Shown piece after piece: positions 36,954 through 45,079 of a DNA stretch of 64,000 nucleotides. Position numbers and translations under genes: made by a program. Position 1 is the first letter of the stretch. Every line of letters starts with the position of its first letter. Source of the DNA: Pseudochryseolinea flava (GTDB taxonomy: Bacteria > Bacteroidota > Bacteroidia > Cytophagales > Cyclobacteriaceae); contig NZ_QMFY01000001.1 of assembly GCF_003286915.1 (NCBI RefSeq), forward strand, positions 496,001-560,000. The letters are read 5' to 3'. A model generated the notes under the pieces. That model searched no databases. It was not told the DNA's origin and was given only the letters and a program-made list of their open reading frames with translations.

Positions 36954-37826
36954 TTACAATAATCCCATACTTAGAATTCCCAGCAACATGATCAATTTGC
37001 AGAATGTGCTTAGCACTGAAAAATCTTTTTTCATGTCAGCGCGAATGAGTCTATATAGCATCCACAACAACGGCAGAAATAAAAAGATCACGAAATAGGA
37101 GAATGGCAGGGGTTTGTAAAAATAATTCAGCACAACAACGATAAAGGCAAAGACAGCAAGAATACCGTAGATAAAAAATTTCGTCTTGCGAATACCCCAA
37201 ATGATTGGCAGTGTTTTACATCCGAAAGTATTGTCGCCTTTTAGATCTTCCATGTCTTTAATGATTTCGCGGACGAGCGTCATGAAGAAGGCAAAACTGG
37301 AATAAATGACGATAAGTGCGCTTCCTGTGCGATACAGTCCGTCAACGATCAAGATAGAAAGGCCCGTAAGAAACGCCACGGTAAGATTTCCAACAAACGG
37401 CAATCGCTTGAGATTATTGGAATAGAACCACAGCAAAAATACTGACATCACATTCACGGCGACAATTCGAAGCAACTTCGTCTCCCAGGAGATATAAAGA
37501 CCGATGAGTATACCTAATCCCGAGAGAATGACATGAAAGAGAATCGCATGTCTACGTGGAATTTTTTTACCGACAACAACGCGATCAGGTTTGTTGATAT
37601 AGTCAATTTTAACATCGTAATAATCGTTTATGACATAGCCTCCGGCGGCAATCAAAATGGTTGAACACGACAGCAAGAAAAGGAGCGGATCGTTTAGCGT
37701 GTGACGCCCGACAAGGAAACCTGCCGTGAAGTACTGCGCGAGACCAATAATGACAAGGTTACCAAAGCGTGTAAGCTTCAGCAGGGAGGTAACGAAATCG
37801 CTGAGGGACGTTCCTAGATTTGCCAT
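36954..37826 (-). CDS. UbiA-family prenyltransferase
   Basis: A 290-residue integral membrane enzyme with about 8-9 helices. The first aspartate-rich motif is NDYYDVKIDYINKPDR and the second is DMEDLKGDNTFG; both bind prenyl diphosphate through Mg2+. The frame extends to 37868, but MANLGTSL at 37826 fits the family and lies 14 bp after a promoter -7 box. Members near this branch include geranylgeranylglycerol-phosphate and quinone/haem-type transferases; the acceptor cannot be fixed here. It converges on selD with a 12-bp gap. Confidence 0.88.
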   Translation of the reverse strand: MANLGTSLSDFVTSLLKLTRFGNLVIIGLAQYFTAGFLVGRHTLNDPLLFLLSCSTILIAAGGYVINDYYDVKIDYINKPDRVVVGKKIPRRHAILFHVILSGLGILIGLYISWETKLLRIVAVNVMSVFLLWFYSNNLKRLPFVGNLTVAFLTGLSILIVDGLYRTGSALIVIYSSFAFFMTLVREIIKDMEDLKGDNTFGCKTLPIIWGIRKTKFFIYGILAVFAFIVVVLNYFYKPLPFSYFVIFLFLPLLWMLYRLIRADMKKDFSVLSTFCKLIMLLGILSMGLL

Positions 37827-37839
37827 AATGGATGAACGG

Positions 37840-37872
37840 CAAAAATAACAACGGGTTCGATAAACCAAGCAA
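37840..37872 (-). promoter_or_regulatory. Promoter of the UbiA-family gene
   Basis: On the minus strand TTG (37872-37870), 22-base spacer, TATTTTTG (37847-37840). It matches the Bacteroidota consensus with the same spacing as the PBP1A promoter. The leader would be only about 9 nt. Confidence 0.5.
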
Positions 37873-37918
37873 AGAAAGTCCGGGCTTCGTTGTGAAAACC
37901 CGGACTTTATTGAAATAA

Positions 37919-40384
37919 TTAGAACGTCAACGTTAGCATACCCATGAAATTCCTACCAGCCTGAGGAAAATAATAGTTTTCACGGTAGTGGTCGCCATCA
38001 TACAAATACCCCCAAGTATACCCGTTCGATTCATAAACCTCATCGAATACATTGTTCACCAGAAGGCTAAAAGAGATCTGACGGACAATGTTGGTAGAAA
38101 TAGTATACTTCAAGCGGATATCATTTACAAAATACGCATCAATCGTCCGCTCATCATTTTGAGTATTATCCAAGTATTGCTTTCCAACATATTTACTAAG
38201 CAACGTCGCTTCAAATCCCTTCGCTGGCATGTACGTGATGCATGACCCGGCAATTAAAGACGGAGAAAATGAAATGTCCGTATCGTCGACCGTTGCGGTC
38301 TTCACTTCCGCAGGTTCGCTAACGTAGTCGTAAAGCACCTCGGTAAACGTCGCGATTTTATTTCTACTCAACGTAACATTGGCATTCCACAAGAATCGAC
38401 GCGATAGTTTCACGCTACCTTCAAGCTCTACTCCCATGCGATAACTTTTATCAACATTCGTTCTCACCGACGCACCTACGTCGTTAACAGCGCCCGTCAA
38501 TACGAGTTGATCTGTGTAGTCCATGAGGTAGTAGTTCGCATGAATCATGTAGTTTTTTCCGGTGAACCGATAACCGGTTTCTACATTGATGAGCCGCTCC
38601 GGTTTCGGTGTACTACCAGGAGCATCAACAAAGTCATCACGAACGGGTTCACGATTCGCCACACTCAATGATGCGTAGAGTTGCTGTGACACCGATGGTG
38701 AGAACACAAAACCTATTTTCGGATTAAAGAAGTCGAATGTCTTATTAATATTTAATGCATTTTGCTTGTTCTCGATTCCCGATGCGGTGTATTGAATGCC
38801 GCGATATTGTACATCAACATAACCAGACAGCTTCGCGTTGAATTGATAGGTGTTTTTCCAGTAGATATTGTAGTCGCGCTTGTCGCCGAAATTATCATAG
38901 TACTTATGATTGATGGGAGCGATAGTCGTTGCGGCCCAGAGTATTTTTCCGAAGTGATCACCTTCATAACGATTCCATGCACCGCCCAATACAGAACTCA
39001 ACTTGTCGGCTTCATAACTTAATCCAAATGTTATCCCATAGAAATCATTATCAAGCCATCTCCTTCTGATAATATCGGTAGAGAAAATTGTATCGTTGTC
39101 AGAAGGTTCATCATCATCGTTGATGATCGGATAATCGACGCCATAATTTTCGATGCCGTCATCAACTTTATATTCCTCATAATATCCTTTCCCTTTCGTG
39201 TAATGCAATGATGTATTCAACGTCAGCGCGGTAGCAAGCTTTTGCGAAAAATGAAGTTGATAATGATTTTGCCCATAGTCATCAACCTGATCTTTGTAGG
39301 TGTACGGATTGAAAGTTCGACCGGAGTTTAACAGGTTTTCCGCCTGTGCATCATTCCAACCTTCATTGCCAATCGTGCCTGCCATCGCATCAGCGTCATT
39401 CTCCAAGCGCGACTGCGGCACACCATACCAGCTTTGATACGTTCTTTCATGGCCACCAAATGCGATCGCTTTTAACATTGTGTTGCCACGATAAAAACCT
39501 GTTGAAAAGTAATACGATCTCAAGTCAGCAAACGCGCGGTCGATATAACCATCCGATGATATGTTCGAAATTCTTCCATCAATCACCCAGGTATCTTTAA
39601 GTAGTCCTGTTCCAAAGCTTAAAGTATTTCGGAATGTTTTGAAGGAACCTGCGGAGGAAATTATTTCAGCATAAGGCAAGTCATTGCGTGTATTGGTTTG
39701 CAGATTGATCGACGCACCAAATGCACCCGCGCCATTTGTAGATGTCCCTACCCCGCGTTGAATTTGAACACTCTGCGATGACGATGCGATATCCGGAATA
39801 TCAACCCAAAATGTACCGAGCGATTCGCTGTCATTATAAGGAATACCATTGATGGTTACGTTGATTCGTGTTGCATCGCTTCCGCGGATACGCACGCCGG
39901 TGTAGCCGATACCCGTTCCTGCATCAGACGTTGTTACAACAGACGGCGTCCAATTCAACAAGAATGGAAGGTCTTGTCCAAAATTCTGATCACGAATTTC
40001 TTTCTTGCCAACATTGGTAAAGGTCGTAGGCGTTTTGTCATCGGCCCGCGTGGCGAGAACAACCACTTCGTCGGTGACAATAAAATTGTCATTCAGCGTG
40101 ATAGAAATTTCGGCGTTTGCAGTCAGGTCGACGCGCTCCGTTTTTTCTTCATACCCAATCGATGTGATTACAACTGTATAGCTACCCGCCGAAAGCTTTC
40201 GAAACTCAAATTGCCCGAATGCGTCCGTGATTGTTACTATCCCGCTTTCAGATAGGCGGACCGTGGCTCCGATTAGAGCCTTCTTGTTTTTGCTATCTCG
40301 CACTTCGCCTGATAGCGTGAAGTTTTGTGCCAATACTGGCGTGACCAGCAACACAAAAAGTGCTGCGCTGAAAAATTTTAACAT
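37919..40384 (-). CDS. TonB-dependent outer-membrane receptor, probably for thiamine
   Basis: An 821-residue receptor. The frame extends upstream, but MLKFFSAALFVLLV at 40384 starts the signal peptide (cleavage after VLAQ). A CarboxypepD_reg domain (about 25-100) precedes the plug (about 110-230: QSVQIQRGVGTSTNGAGAFG) and a 22-strand-type barrel ending GMLTLTF, with terminal Phe. A TPP riboswitch and promoter lie directly upstream, so it is repressed when thiamine pyrophosphate is plentiful; the cargo is therefore likely thiamine or a precursor. Such riboswitch-controlled TonB thiamine receptors are known in Bacteroides. No thi genes are adjacent. Confidence 0.92.
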   Translation of the reverse strand: MLKFFSAALFVLLVTPVLAQNFTLSGEVRDSKNKKALIGATVRLSESGIVTITDAFGQFEFRKLSAGSYTVVITSIGYEEKTERVDLTANAEISITLNDNFIVTDEVVVLATRADDKTPTTFTNVGKKEIRDQNFGQDLPFLLNWTPSVVTTSDAGTGIGYTGVRIRGSDATRINVTINGIPYNDSESLGTFWVDIPDIASSSQSVQIQRGVGTSTNGAGAFGASINLQTNTRNDLPYAEIISSAGSFKTFRNTLSFGTGLLKDTWVIDGRISNISSDGYIDRAFADLRSYYFSTGFYRGNTMLKAIAFGGHERTYQSWYGVPQSRLENDADAMAGTIGNEGWNDAQAENLLNSGRTFNPYTYKDQVDDYGQNHYQLHFSQKLATALTLNTSLHYTKGKGYYEEYKVDDGIENYGVDYPIINDDDEPSDNDTIFSTDIIRRRWLDNDFYGITFGLSYEADKLSSVLGGAWNRYEGDHFGKILWAATTIAPINHKYYDNFGDKRDYNIYWKNTYQFNAKLSGYVDVQYRGIQYTASGIENKQNALNINKTFDFFNPKIGFVFSPSVSQQLYASLSVANREPVRDDFVDAPGSTPKPERLINVETGYRFTGKNYMIHANYYLMDYTDQLVLTGAVNDVGASVRTNVDKSYRMGVELEGSVKLSRRFLWNANVTLSRNKIATFTEVLYDYVSEPAEVKTATVDDTDISFSPSLIAGSCITYMPAKGFEATLLSKYVGKQYLDNTQNDERTIDAYFVNDIRLKYTISTNIVRQISFSLLVNNVFDEVYESNGYTWGYLYDGDHYRENYYFPQAGRNFMGMLTLTF

Positions 40385-40464
40385 ATGTGTTTCGTCGTGG
40401 CTTAAACCACAATTCGTCGGGGAATGAATTGCTACTGTTTTAACCAACCGGTGCATACCGGCAT

Positions 40465-40550
40465 CTGCCTCCTCCCTTCGACCGCATTACCGGCATCAGG
40501 TTCTTTGGGTATAATCTCAGCCCGTGATATTAAGGCACCCCTACTCCAGA
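40465..40550 (-). promoter_or_regulatory. TPP riboswitch (thi-box)
   Basis: Read on the minus strand it shows, in order, GGGGTGCC, GGGCTGAGA, a short loop then ACCC, GAACCTGATGCCGG, TAATGCGG and GAAGGGAGG, the conserved thi-box core that binds thiamine pyrophosphate. It lies about 80 bp upstream of the TonB receptor start. A second hairpin (CCGGT ATGC ACCGG, 40461-40448) follows; no U-run is seen, so control is probably at translation or by alternative pairing. Confidence 0.95.
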
Positions 40551-40564
40551 TTTCTGGAACGGCA

Positions 40565-40572
40565 CAAAGATA
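40565..40572 (-). promoter_or_regulatory. -7 element (TATCTTTG) for the riboswitch transcript
   Basis: Exact TAnnTTTG on the minus strand. Transcription would begin near 40560, about 10 nt before the riboswitch aptamer, which supports both calls. No TTG is seen at -33. Confidence 0.55.
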
Positions 40573-40617
40573 TAAAAAAGTGTTGATGTGTTGGTGTGCA
40601 GACGGCTCATACTTATC

Positions 40618-40749
40618 TACCAATACCCCAATACCCAATCTCCCAATCCACCGATGCCTAATACCTAATCCCCAGTACCTAATCCCCAATACCCAATCCC
40701 CCAATGCCTAATCCCCCAATACCCAAAACCCAATGCCCAATACCTAACG
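40618..40749. repeat. Degenerate CCCAATA-type array, G-rich on the minus strand
   Basis: About 130 bp made of variants of CCCAATA/CCCAATC/CCTAATA with C-runs of 2-5. On the minus strand 40738-40713 reads as four or more G-runs of three to five with 4-base loops, a canonical G-quadruplex pattern. It fills most of the space between the TPP-regulated promoter and the biotin-carrier gene. No gene is seen in it. Confidence 0.85.
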
Positions 40750-40795
40750 TATTGTGTTTGTTTTTTTTGCAACTTTACCGACTTACAATTCGCTT

Positions 40796-41293
40796 ATGGT
40801 AAAAGCTACAGTCGACAACAATGAAGTTTTTGAGATCTCCTCAAATGATGAAGGGTTTATCATTAACGGGAAACCACTGTCATGGGACCTGGCGAAAATT
40901 GGCGAGAATCACTTTCACCTGATCGTCGACAACAAAAGTTTTCGCGCGGAGGTAGTGAAGGCCGATCATGCTACTAAAGCTTTTACGATCAAGCTCAACG
41001 GAAAAAACTTCCAGATTACACTCAAGGATAAATTTGATCTGCTCCTTGAACAAATGGGTATGAATAACAGTGCTTCCAACAAAGTTAATAATCTGCGTGC
41101 ACCCATGCCGGGACTCATTATCGATCTGAAAGTAAAAGAAGGCGACACGGTAAAGCAAAATGACCCACTGCTTATTCTGGAAGCAATGAAGATGGAGAAC
41201 ATCATCAAATCATCAGGCGAAGGTGTTGTGAAGCGTGTGAAAGTGAAGAAAGGCCAAAGCGTTGAGAAGGGGCACGTGCTGATAGAGTTTTAA
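40796..41293 (+). CDS. Biotin/lipoyl-carrier protein (carboxylase BCCP-like)
   Basis: A 165-residue acyl-carboxylase carrier subunit. The start MVKATVDNNEVF (40796) is used; the upstream in-frame codon is only a TTG. The C-terminal biotinyl domain (about 95-165) has LEAMKMENI with biotin attached at K132, after APMPGLIIDLKVKEGDTV. The N-terminal region (1-85) is a small beta-domain seen in carriers of propionyl-CoA/pyruvate-type carboxylases. No carboxylase or carboxyltransferase gene is adjacent, so its partner subunits are elsewhere. It could also serve a methylcrotonyl- or oxaloacetate-type enzyme. Confidence 0.85.
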   Translation: MVKATVDNNEVFEISSNDEGFIINGKPLSWDLAKIGENHFHLIVDNKSFRAEVVKADHATKAFTIKLNGKNFQITLKDKFDLLLEQMGMNNSASNKVNNLRAPMPGLIIDLKVKEGDTVKQNDPLLILEAMKMENIIKSSGEGVVKRVKVKKGQSVEKGHVLIEF

Positions 41294-41382
41294 GCAGATT
41301 TATCAATTACGATAACCGGTAGCCATCTTAATTAAAAGACAGGCTGCTAGCTACAAGCCTCTAGCTGCAAGCCCAGGAGCCG

Positions 41383-42267
41383 CTACTCTAGATATCCAAA
41401 GTGTCTTAGCTTGTGTTTTTCTTTCCTCCAGTTGCCGGCAACTTTCACGTGCGTTTCGAGGAAAACTTTTTTACCGAAAAACTTCTCCATGTCTTTTCGC
41501 GCTTCCATTCCGACTTTCTTTAATGAGCTTCCAGCTTTGCCAATAAGAATTCCTTTCTGACTATCGCGTTCTACATATATAGTAGAACTGATGCGAATGA
41601 TATCGGGCTCATCTTTAAAGGCGGTGATCGCTACTTCAGTGCTGTAAGGAATCTCCTCTTCGTAGTTAAGAAAAATCTTCTCACGAATAATTTCCGATGC
41701 AAAAAATCGCTCCGTCTTATCGGTGTACTCATCCAAAGGAAAGAATGGTGGATGAAAAGGCATCAGCGCTAATAGTCTTGGCAACAAGTCTGCAACGTGC
41801 TCACCTGTTTTGGCAGAAACGGTCACAATATCATTTACATTCGGCAGCATTTCTTTCCAATAGGCAGCTTTATCAAACGCCTGCGATCCTTTTCCAAGAT
41901 CAATTTTATTGATCACGAGGAGAATGGGTGTTTGCAGAAGTTTGAAACGATCAAAATGTTCTGGTTCATACTTATCCTCCAAACCAACAACCAATAGAAT
42001 TGCATCAGCATCTTCGAGCGACACTTTCACATAACTCATCATCGCTTCCTGCAAAGAGTATTTTGGTTCGAGAATTCCAGGTGTATCAGAATAAACTATC
42101 TGATAATCGGCTCCTGTCAAAATTCCCATGATGCGGTGACGCGTCGTCTGAGCTTTTGCTGTAATGATGGAAAGGTTTTCTCCCATGAGTTTATTCATGA
42201 GTGAAGATTTTCCGACGTTCGGTTTTCCGACGATGCTTACAAATCCTGATTTAAATGAACTTTCCAT
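41383..42267 (-). CDS. era: GTPase Era
   Basis: A 294-residue ribosome-assembly GTPase that binds 16S rRNA 3' end. The start is MESSFKSGF at 42267; the frame upstream is non-coding. The G1 motif is GKPNVGKSS, G2 is in QTTRHR, G3 is DTPG, G4 is NKID, and a KH domain lies at the end (GILIGKAGSSLKKVG). It is divergent from tRNA-fMet/der with 338 bp between, which contain repeats. A TAnnTTTG box lies 10 bp upstream of the start. Confidence 0.96.
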   Translation of the reverse strand: MESSFKSGFVSIVGKPNVGKSSLMNKLMGENLSIITAKAQTTRHRIMGILTGADYQIVYSDTPGILEPKYSLQEAMMSYVKVSLEDADAILLVVGLEDKYEPEHFDRFKLLQTPILLVINKIDLGKGSQAFDKAAYWKEMLPNVNDIVTVSAKTGEHVADLLPRLLALMPFHPPFFPLDEYTDKTERFFASEIIREKIFLNYEEEIPYSTEVAITAFKDEPDIIRISSTIYVERDSQKGILIGKAGSSLKKVGMEARKDMEKFFGKKVFLETHVKVAGNWRKEKHKLRHFGYLE

Positions 42268-42277
42268 AATGATTTTG

Positions 42278-42285
42278 CAAAGGTA
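42278..42285 (-). promoter_or_regulatory. -7 element (TACCTTTG) of era
   Basis: Exact TAnnTTTG on the minus strand, 10 bp before the era start codon. The mRNA leader would be only about 5-7 nt. No TTG at -33 is seen. Confidence 0.4.
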
Positions 42286-42407
42286 TTTGTTTTTTAACTC
42301 TGATCGATCTACTTTTGCAAACCATTTGAATGACAGCTGTGAATAGCAGCATAAACAAACGGCCAAATTCGCGAAAGCGCGATTTTACGACAGAAGTTGA
42401 AAACATT

Positions 42408-42605
42408 CGCCACGGCGGACACAAGCTCGAGTCAAAAAGAAAAAATAAGTGAACGGCAGATGGCCCTTCAAAAAAAATACATCGCGGGGTGAGTCCCGAT
42501 AAAAATCGGGAGTAGCTCGTTGGGCTCATATCCGCCACGGCGGACACAAGTTCAAGTCAAAAAGAAAAATAGTGAACGGCAGATGGCCTTTCAAAAAAAA
42601 TACAT

Positions 42606-42617
<12 letters not shown>
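42408..42617. repeat. 85-bp unit duplicated upstream of tRNA-fMet
   Basis: Two near-identical copies begin at 42408 and 42533, 125 bp apart. Each reads from a GGCGG-containing palindrome through a T-arm-like ACAAG-TTC-type segment, an A-rich stretch, GAACGGCAGATGGCC and ends with CATCGCGGGGTG, the 5' end of a tRNA-fMet sequence. In the second copy that end is the intact tRNA gene at 42606. Confidence 0.85.
42483..42558 (+). pseudogene. Damaged tRNA-fMet copy carrying two palindromes
   Basis: It matches the intact tRNA at 42606: CGCGGGG start, GTAGCTCGTTGGGCTCAT D-arm/anticodon part and ACAAGTTC T-arm. The D-loop is replaced by a hairpin (TCCCGAT AAAA ATCGGGA), and the 3' anticodon arm and variable loop are replaced by TCCGCCACGGCGGA. 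The 3' acceptor strand is missing, so it cannot fold as a tRNA. A further partial tail copy lies at 42408-42433. Confidence 0.8.
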
Positions 42618-42678
<61 letters not shown>

Positions 42679-42689
42679 CTAGAAAAGAT

Positions 42690-42710
42690 AGGCGACTCAA
42701 AAGGTCGCCT
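42690..42710 (+). terminator. Terminator after tRNA-fMet
   Basis: Stem AGGCGAC (42690-42696) / GTCGCCT (42704-42710) with a 7-nt loop, followed by TCTTTGTTT. It starts 11 nt after the tRNA end. Confidence 0.75.
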
Positions 42711-42792
42711 TCTTTGTTTACAAACTTTATTAAATTCATTCCTGCTAATTCCAGCAGCAAGCTCAGTCAGGATCGACATAATCATAGGCATC

Positions 42793-44103
42793 ATGGGAAA
42801 CATTGTAGCAATTGTGGGAAGACCTAACGTCGGGAAATCGACTTTCTTTAACCGGTTGATCGAAAAACGTCAGGCAATCATGGATAACATGCCAGGTGTG
42901 ACTCGTGATCGTCACTACGGATATGCAGAATGGTGCGGCAAATTTTTCACTGTCATTGATACGGGCGGATATGTGGTTGGCTCAGAAGACAAATTTGAAT
43001 CAGCCATCCGCGACCAAGTAAAACTTGCCATCGACGAAGCTTCTGCGGTGATCTTCATGGTCGATTGCCGCGATGGATTGACGGGCTTCGATAAAGATTT
43101 CGCCAACATCCTACGTGCTTCCAAAAAATCTATTTTCATCGCCGCGAACAAAGCCGATACGCCTGATAAAACATTACTCGCAACCGAATTCTATGAGATG
43201 GGATTAGACGCCGAAATTTTCCCTATTTCTGCAGAGAACGGAAGCGGCACCGGTGAACTTCTCGACGAATTGATCAAGACTTTTCCAGAAGAAGGTATTG
43301 AAGACCCTAATGCAGGCATTCCGAAAATTTCAATACTGGGTCGACCTAATGTCGGCAAATCTTCATTCTTAAATGCATTGCTGGGAACAGAAAGATGTAT
43401 TGTTACCGATGAAGCAGGCACAACACGTGATGCTATTCACTCACATTATAAAATGTTCGGTAAGGAATATATCCTCATCGACACGGCTGGTATTCGTAAG
43501 AAAGGAAAGGTAAAAGAAGACATTGAATTCTATTCCGTTCTTCGCTCCCTACGCACACTCGAAGAAAGTGACGTGGTAATTGTAGTGATCGACGCTGAGC
43601 GTGGTATGGAATCACAAGACGTGAACATCATCAGCTTGGCACACCGTCAGGGCAAGGGCATGGTGATCATGGTTAACAAGTGGGACTTGGTGCAGAAAGA
43701 TTCCAAGACTGCCGACAAGTTTAAGAAAGATATCCTGGATAAGCTTGCTCCGATCGATTACATTCCGATCATGTTCGTCTCAGTTTTAGAAAAGCAGCGG
43801 ATTTTTCAGGTAATGGAAAAAGCTGTTCAGGTATTCGAAAATAAGACCAAGAAGATTGCCACTTCGAAGCTCAACGACGCTATGCTGCCTGAGATACTTC
43901 ACTACCCACCGCCAGCAACAAAAGGCAAGCACATTCAGATCAAGTATGTAACTCAGGTTAACGCGCGGTTTCCATCGTTTGCATTCTTTTGCAACTTGCC
44001 ACAGTATATCCACGAGTCTTATGAGCGGTTCTTGGAGAACAAAATCCGTGAGAAATTCGACTTCGACGGGGTACCGGTGCGCTTAATCTTTAGGAAAAAA
44101 TAA
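42793..44103 (+). CDS. der: GTPase Der (EngA)
   Basis: A 436-residue double-GTPase needed for 50S ribosome assembly. Both G-domains are clear: GRPNVGKSTFF at the N-terminus with DTGG and NKAD, and GRPNVGKSSFL in the second with DTAG and NKWD. A C-terminal KH-like domain follows (YPPPATKGKHIQIKYVTQ). The start is ATG 42793 (MGNIVAIVG); the open frame continues upstream into the tRNA only through a TTG and is not used. Confidence 0.97.
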   Translation: MGNIVAIVGRPNVGKSTFFNRLIEKRQAIMDNMPGVTRDRHYGYAEWCGKFFTVIDTGGYVVGSEDKFESAIRDQVKLAIDEASAVIFMVDCRDGLTGFDKDFANILRASKKSIFIAANKADTPDKTLLATEFYEMGLDAEIFPISAENGSGTGELLDELIKTFPEEGIEDPNAGIPKISILGRPNVGKSSFLNALLGTERCIVTDEAGTTRDAIHSHYKMFGKEYILIDTAGIRKKGKVKEDIEFYSVLRSLRTLEESDVVIVVIDAERGMESQDVNIISLAHRQGKGMVIMVNKWDLVQKDSKTADKFKKDILDKLAPIDYIPIMFVSVLEKQRIFQVMEKAVQVFENKTKKIATSKLNDAMLPEILHYPPPATKGKHIQIKYVTQVNARFPSFAFFCNLPQYIHESYERFLENKIREKFDFDGVPVRLIFRKK

Positions 44104-44117
44104 ATTTTATTACCCCC

Positions 44118-44150
44118 TTGATCCAGAGTGGATTATTCCCCTTATATTTG
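44118..44150 (+). promoter_or_regulatory. Promoter of the small lipoprotein gene
   Basis: TTG (44118-44120), 22-base spacer, TATATTTG (44143-44150). The best match to the Bacteroidota consensus in the window. Transcription would begin near 44155, a leader of about 23 nt. Confidence 0.7.
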
Positions 44151-44177
44151 CGGTGAATTTTTTAAAACCTGTAAACT

Positions 44178-44375
44178 ATGAAAAAACTTATCGCATCTAT
44201 CGCAGTATGTGGTTTCGCTTTTGCATTCGTTGCTTGTGGCGCGAAGAAAGAAGAAGCTGCTGCAACTGATTCTGTAGCAACTGAAACTCCAGCTCCAGCT
44301 CCAGCTGCTGCTGATACTACAGTTGACTCAACTGCAACATCTGCAGACACAACTGCTGCTCCAGCTGCACACTAA
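44178..44375 (+). CDS. Small Ala/Thr/Pro-rich lipoprotein
   Basis: A 65-residue precursor. The signal MKKLIASIAVCGFAFAFVAC ends in a lipobox with the lipidated cysteine at residue 20. The mature part is low complexity (Ala, Thr, Pro, Asp, Glu repeats such as TPAPAPAAA and TSADTTAAP), unstructured and acidic. It has its own strong promoter and terminator, so it is a single-gene unit that may be highly expressed. Such short lipoproteins may be structural, Lpp-like, but no coiled-coil heptads are present. Function unknown. Confidence 0.82.
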   Translation: MKKLIASIAVCGFAFAFVACGAKKEEAAATDSVATETPAPAPAAADTTVDSTATSADTTAAPAAH

Positions 44376-44407
44376 TCAAATCAATCCGTAAGGATTGTTT
44401 TCCCGGG

Positions 44408-44436
44408 AAGGCTTTAGTTACTAAAGCCTTTTTTTA
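44408..44436 (+). terminator. Rho-independent terminator of the lipoprotein gene
   Basis: Stem AAGGCTTTAG (44408-44417) / CTAAAGCCTT (44421-44430) with a 3-nt loop, followed by a T-run. A strong, classical terminator. Confidence 0.9.
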
Positions 44437-44452
44437 TTTTTTATAGGTAGCT

Positions 44453-45079
44453 ATGACGCTTGAGAAGGTAACACTCATTTTGCAAACGCATGTTCCAGCC
44501 ACCGCTGTTGAGTACTGCGCCGGTCTATGGAAAGCTACTCCGTTTGAACTCAAGGTTTCTAAAAGTCGGCAAACGAAAGTAGGCGATTTTACAAGCCGCG
44601 GATCTCGCCGCCATCCGCGTATAACACTGAACAACGATCTTAATCCGTATCAGTTCTTACTGACCTATGTTCATGAAGTTGCGCATCTTCATGTGTACCT
44701 CAAACATGGCAATCGCGTAGACCCACACGGTGTCGAATGGCGAACCACTTTTACCGATTTGATGATTCCCATGCTTTGGGAAACTGTTTTTCCTGAGGAA
44801 ATCTTACATGAGCTGCGCCGTCATATGATCAATCCAATGGCGAGTTCTTTTTCCGATCCTAAACTCACCCAGGTGATGCGTGCATTCGATAAAAACGCTA
44901 GCCAATACGTTGTATTAGGAACACTTCCCGAGGGAAGCATCTTTAACTTCCAAGGACGATACTTTATGAAAGGAAAACTTCGGCGCACACGTGTGCTGTG
45001 TCGTGAGATGAAATCGAAGCGTGACTACCTTGTACCTGTCGATGCACTCGTAAGCAACATTCAATTGAGTCTTCTTTGA
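44453..45079 (+). CDS. SprT-like zinc metalloprotease-fold protein
   Basis: A 208-residue protein with the SprT-type active-site motif HEVAH (H74, E75, H78) in LLTYVHEVAHLHVY. The upstream strand RRHPRITLNNDLN is typical, and a third ligand is probably in HGVEWRTTF. SprT-like proteins include the DNA-protein crosslink proteases (SPRTN) and bacterial proteins of unknown role. The C-terminal 80 residues look like a small beta-domain (YVVLGTLPEGSIF). It overlaps the convergent gene at 45061 by 19 bp. Confidence 0.85.
   Translation: MTLEKVTLILQTHVPATAVEYCAGLWKATPFELKVSKSRQTKVGDFTSRGSRRHPRITLNNDLNPYQFLLTYVHEVAHLHVYLKHGNRVDPHGVEWRTTFTDLMIPMLWETVFPEEILHELRRHMINPMASSFSDPKLTQVMRAFDKNASQYVVLGTLPEGSIFNFQGRYFMKGKLRRTRVLCREMKSKRDYLVPVDALVSNIQLSLL

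Noticed and set aside
41342-41373. Imperfect hairpin GGCT...TAGCT / AGCT...AGCC between the biotin-carrier and era genes
   Set aside because: Only two 4-bp stems with three mismatches between; too weak to call a terminator.
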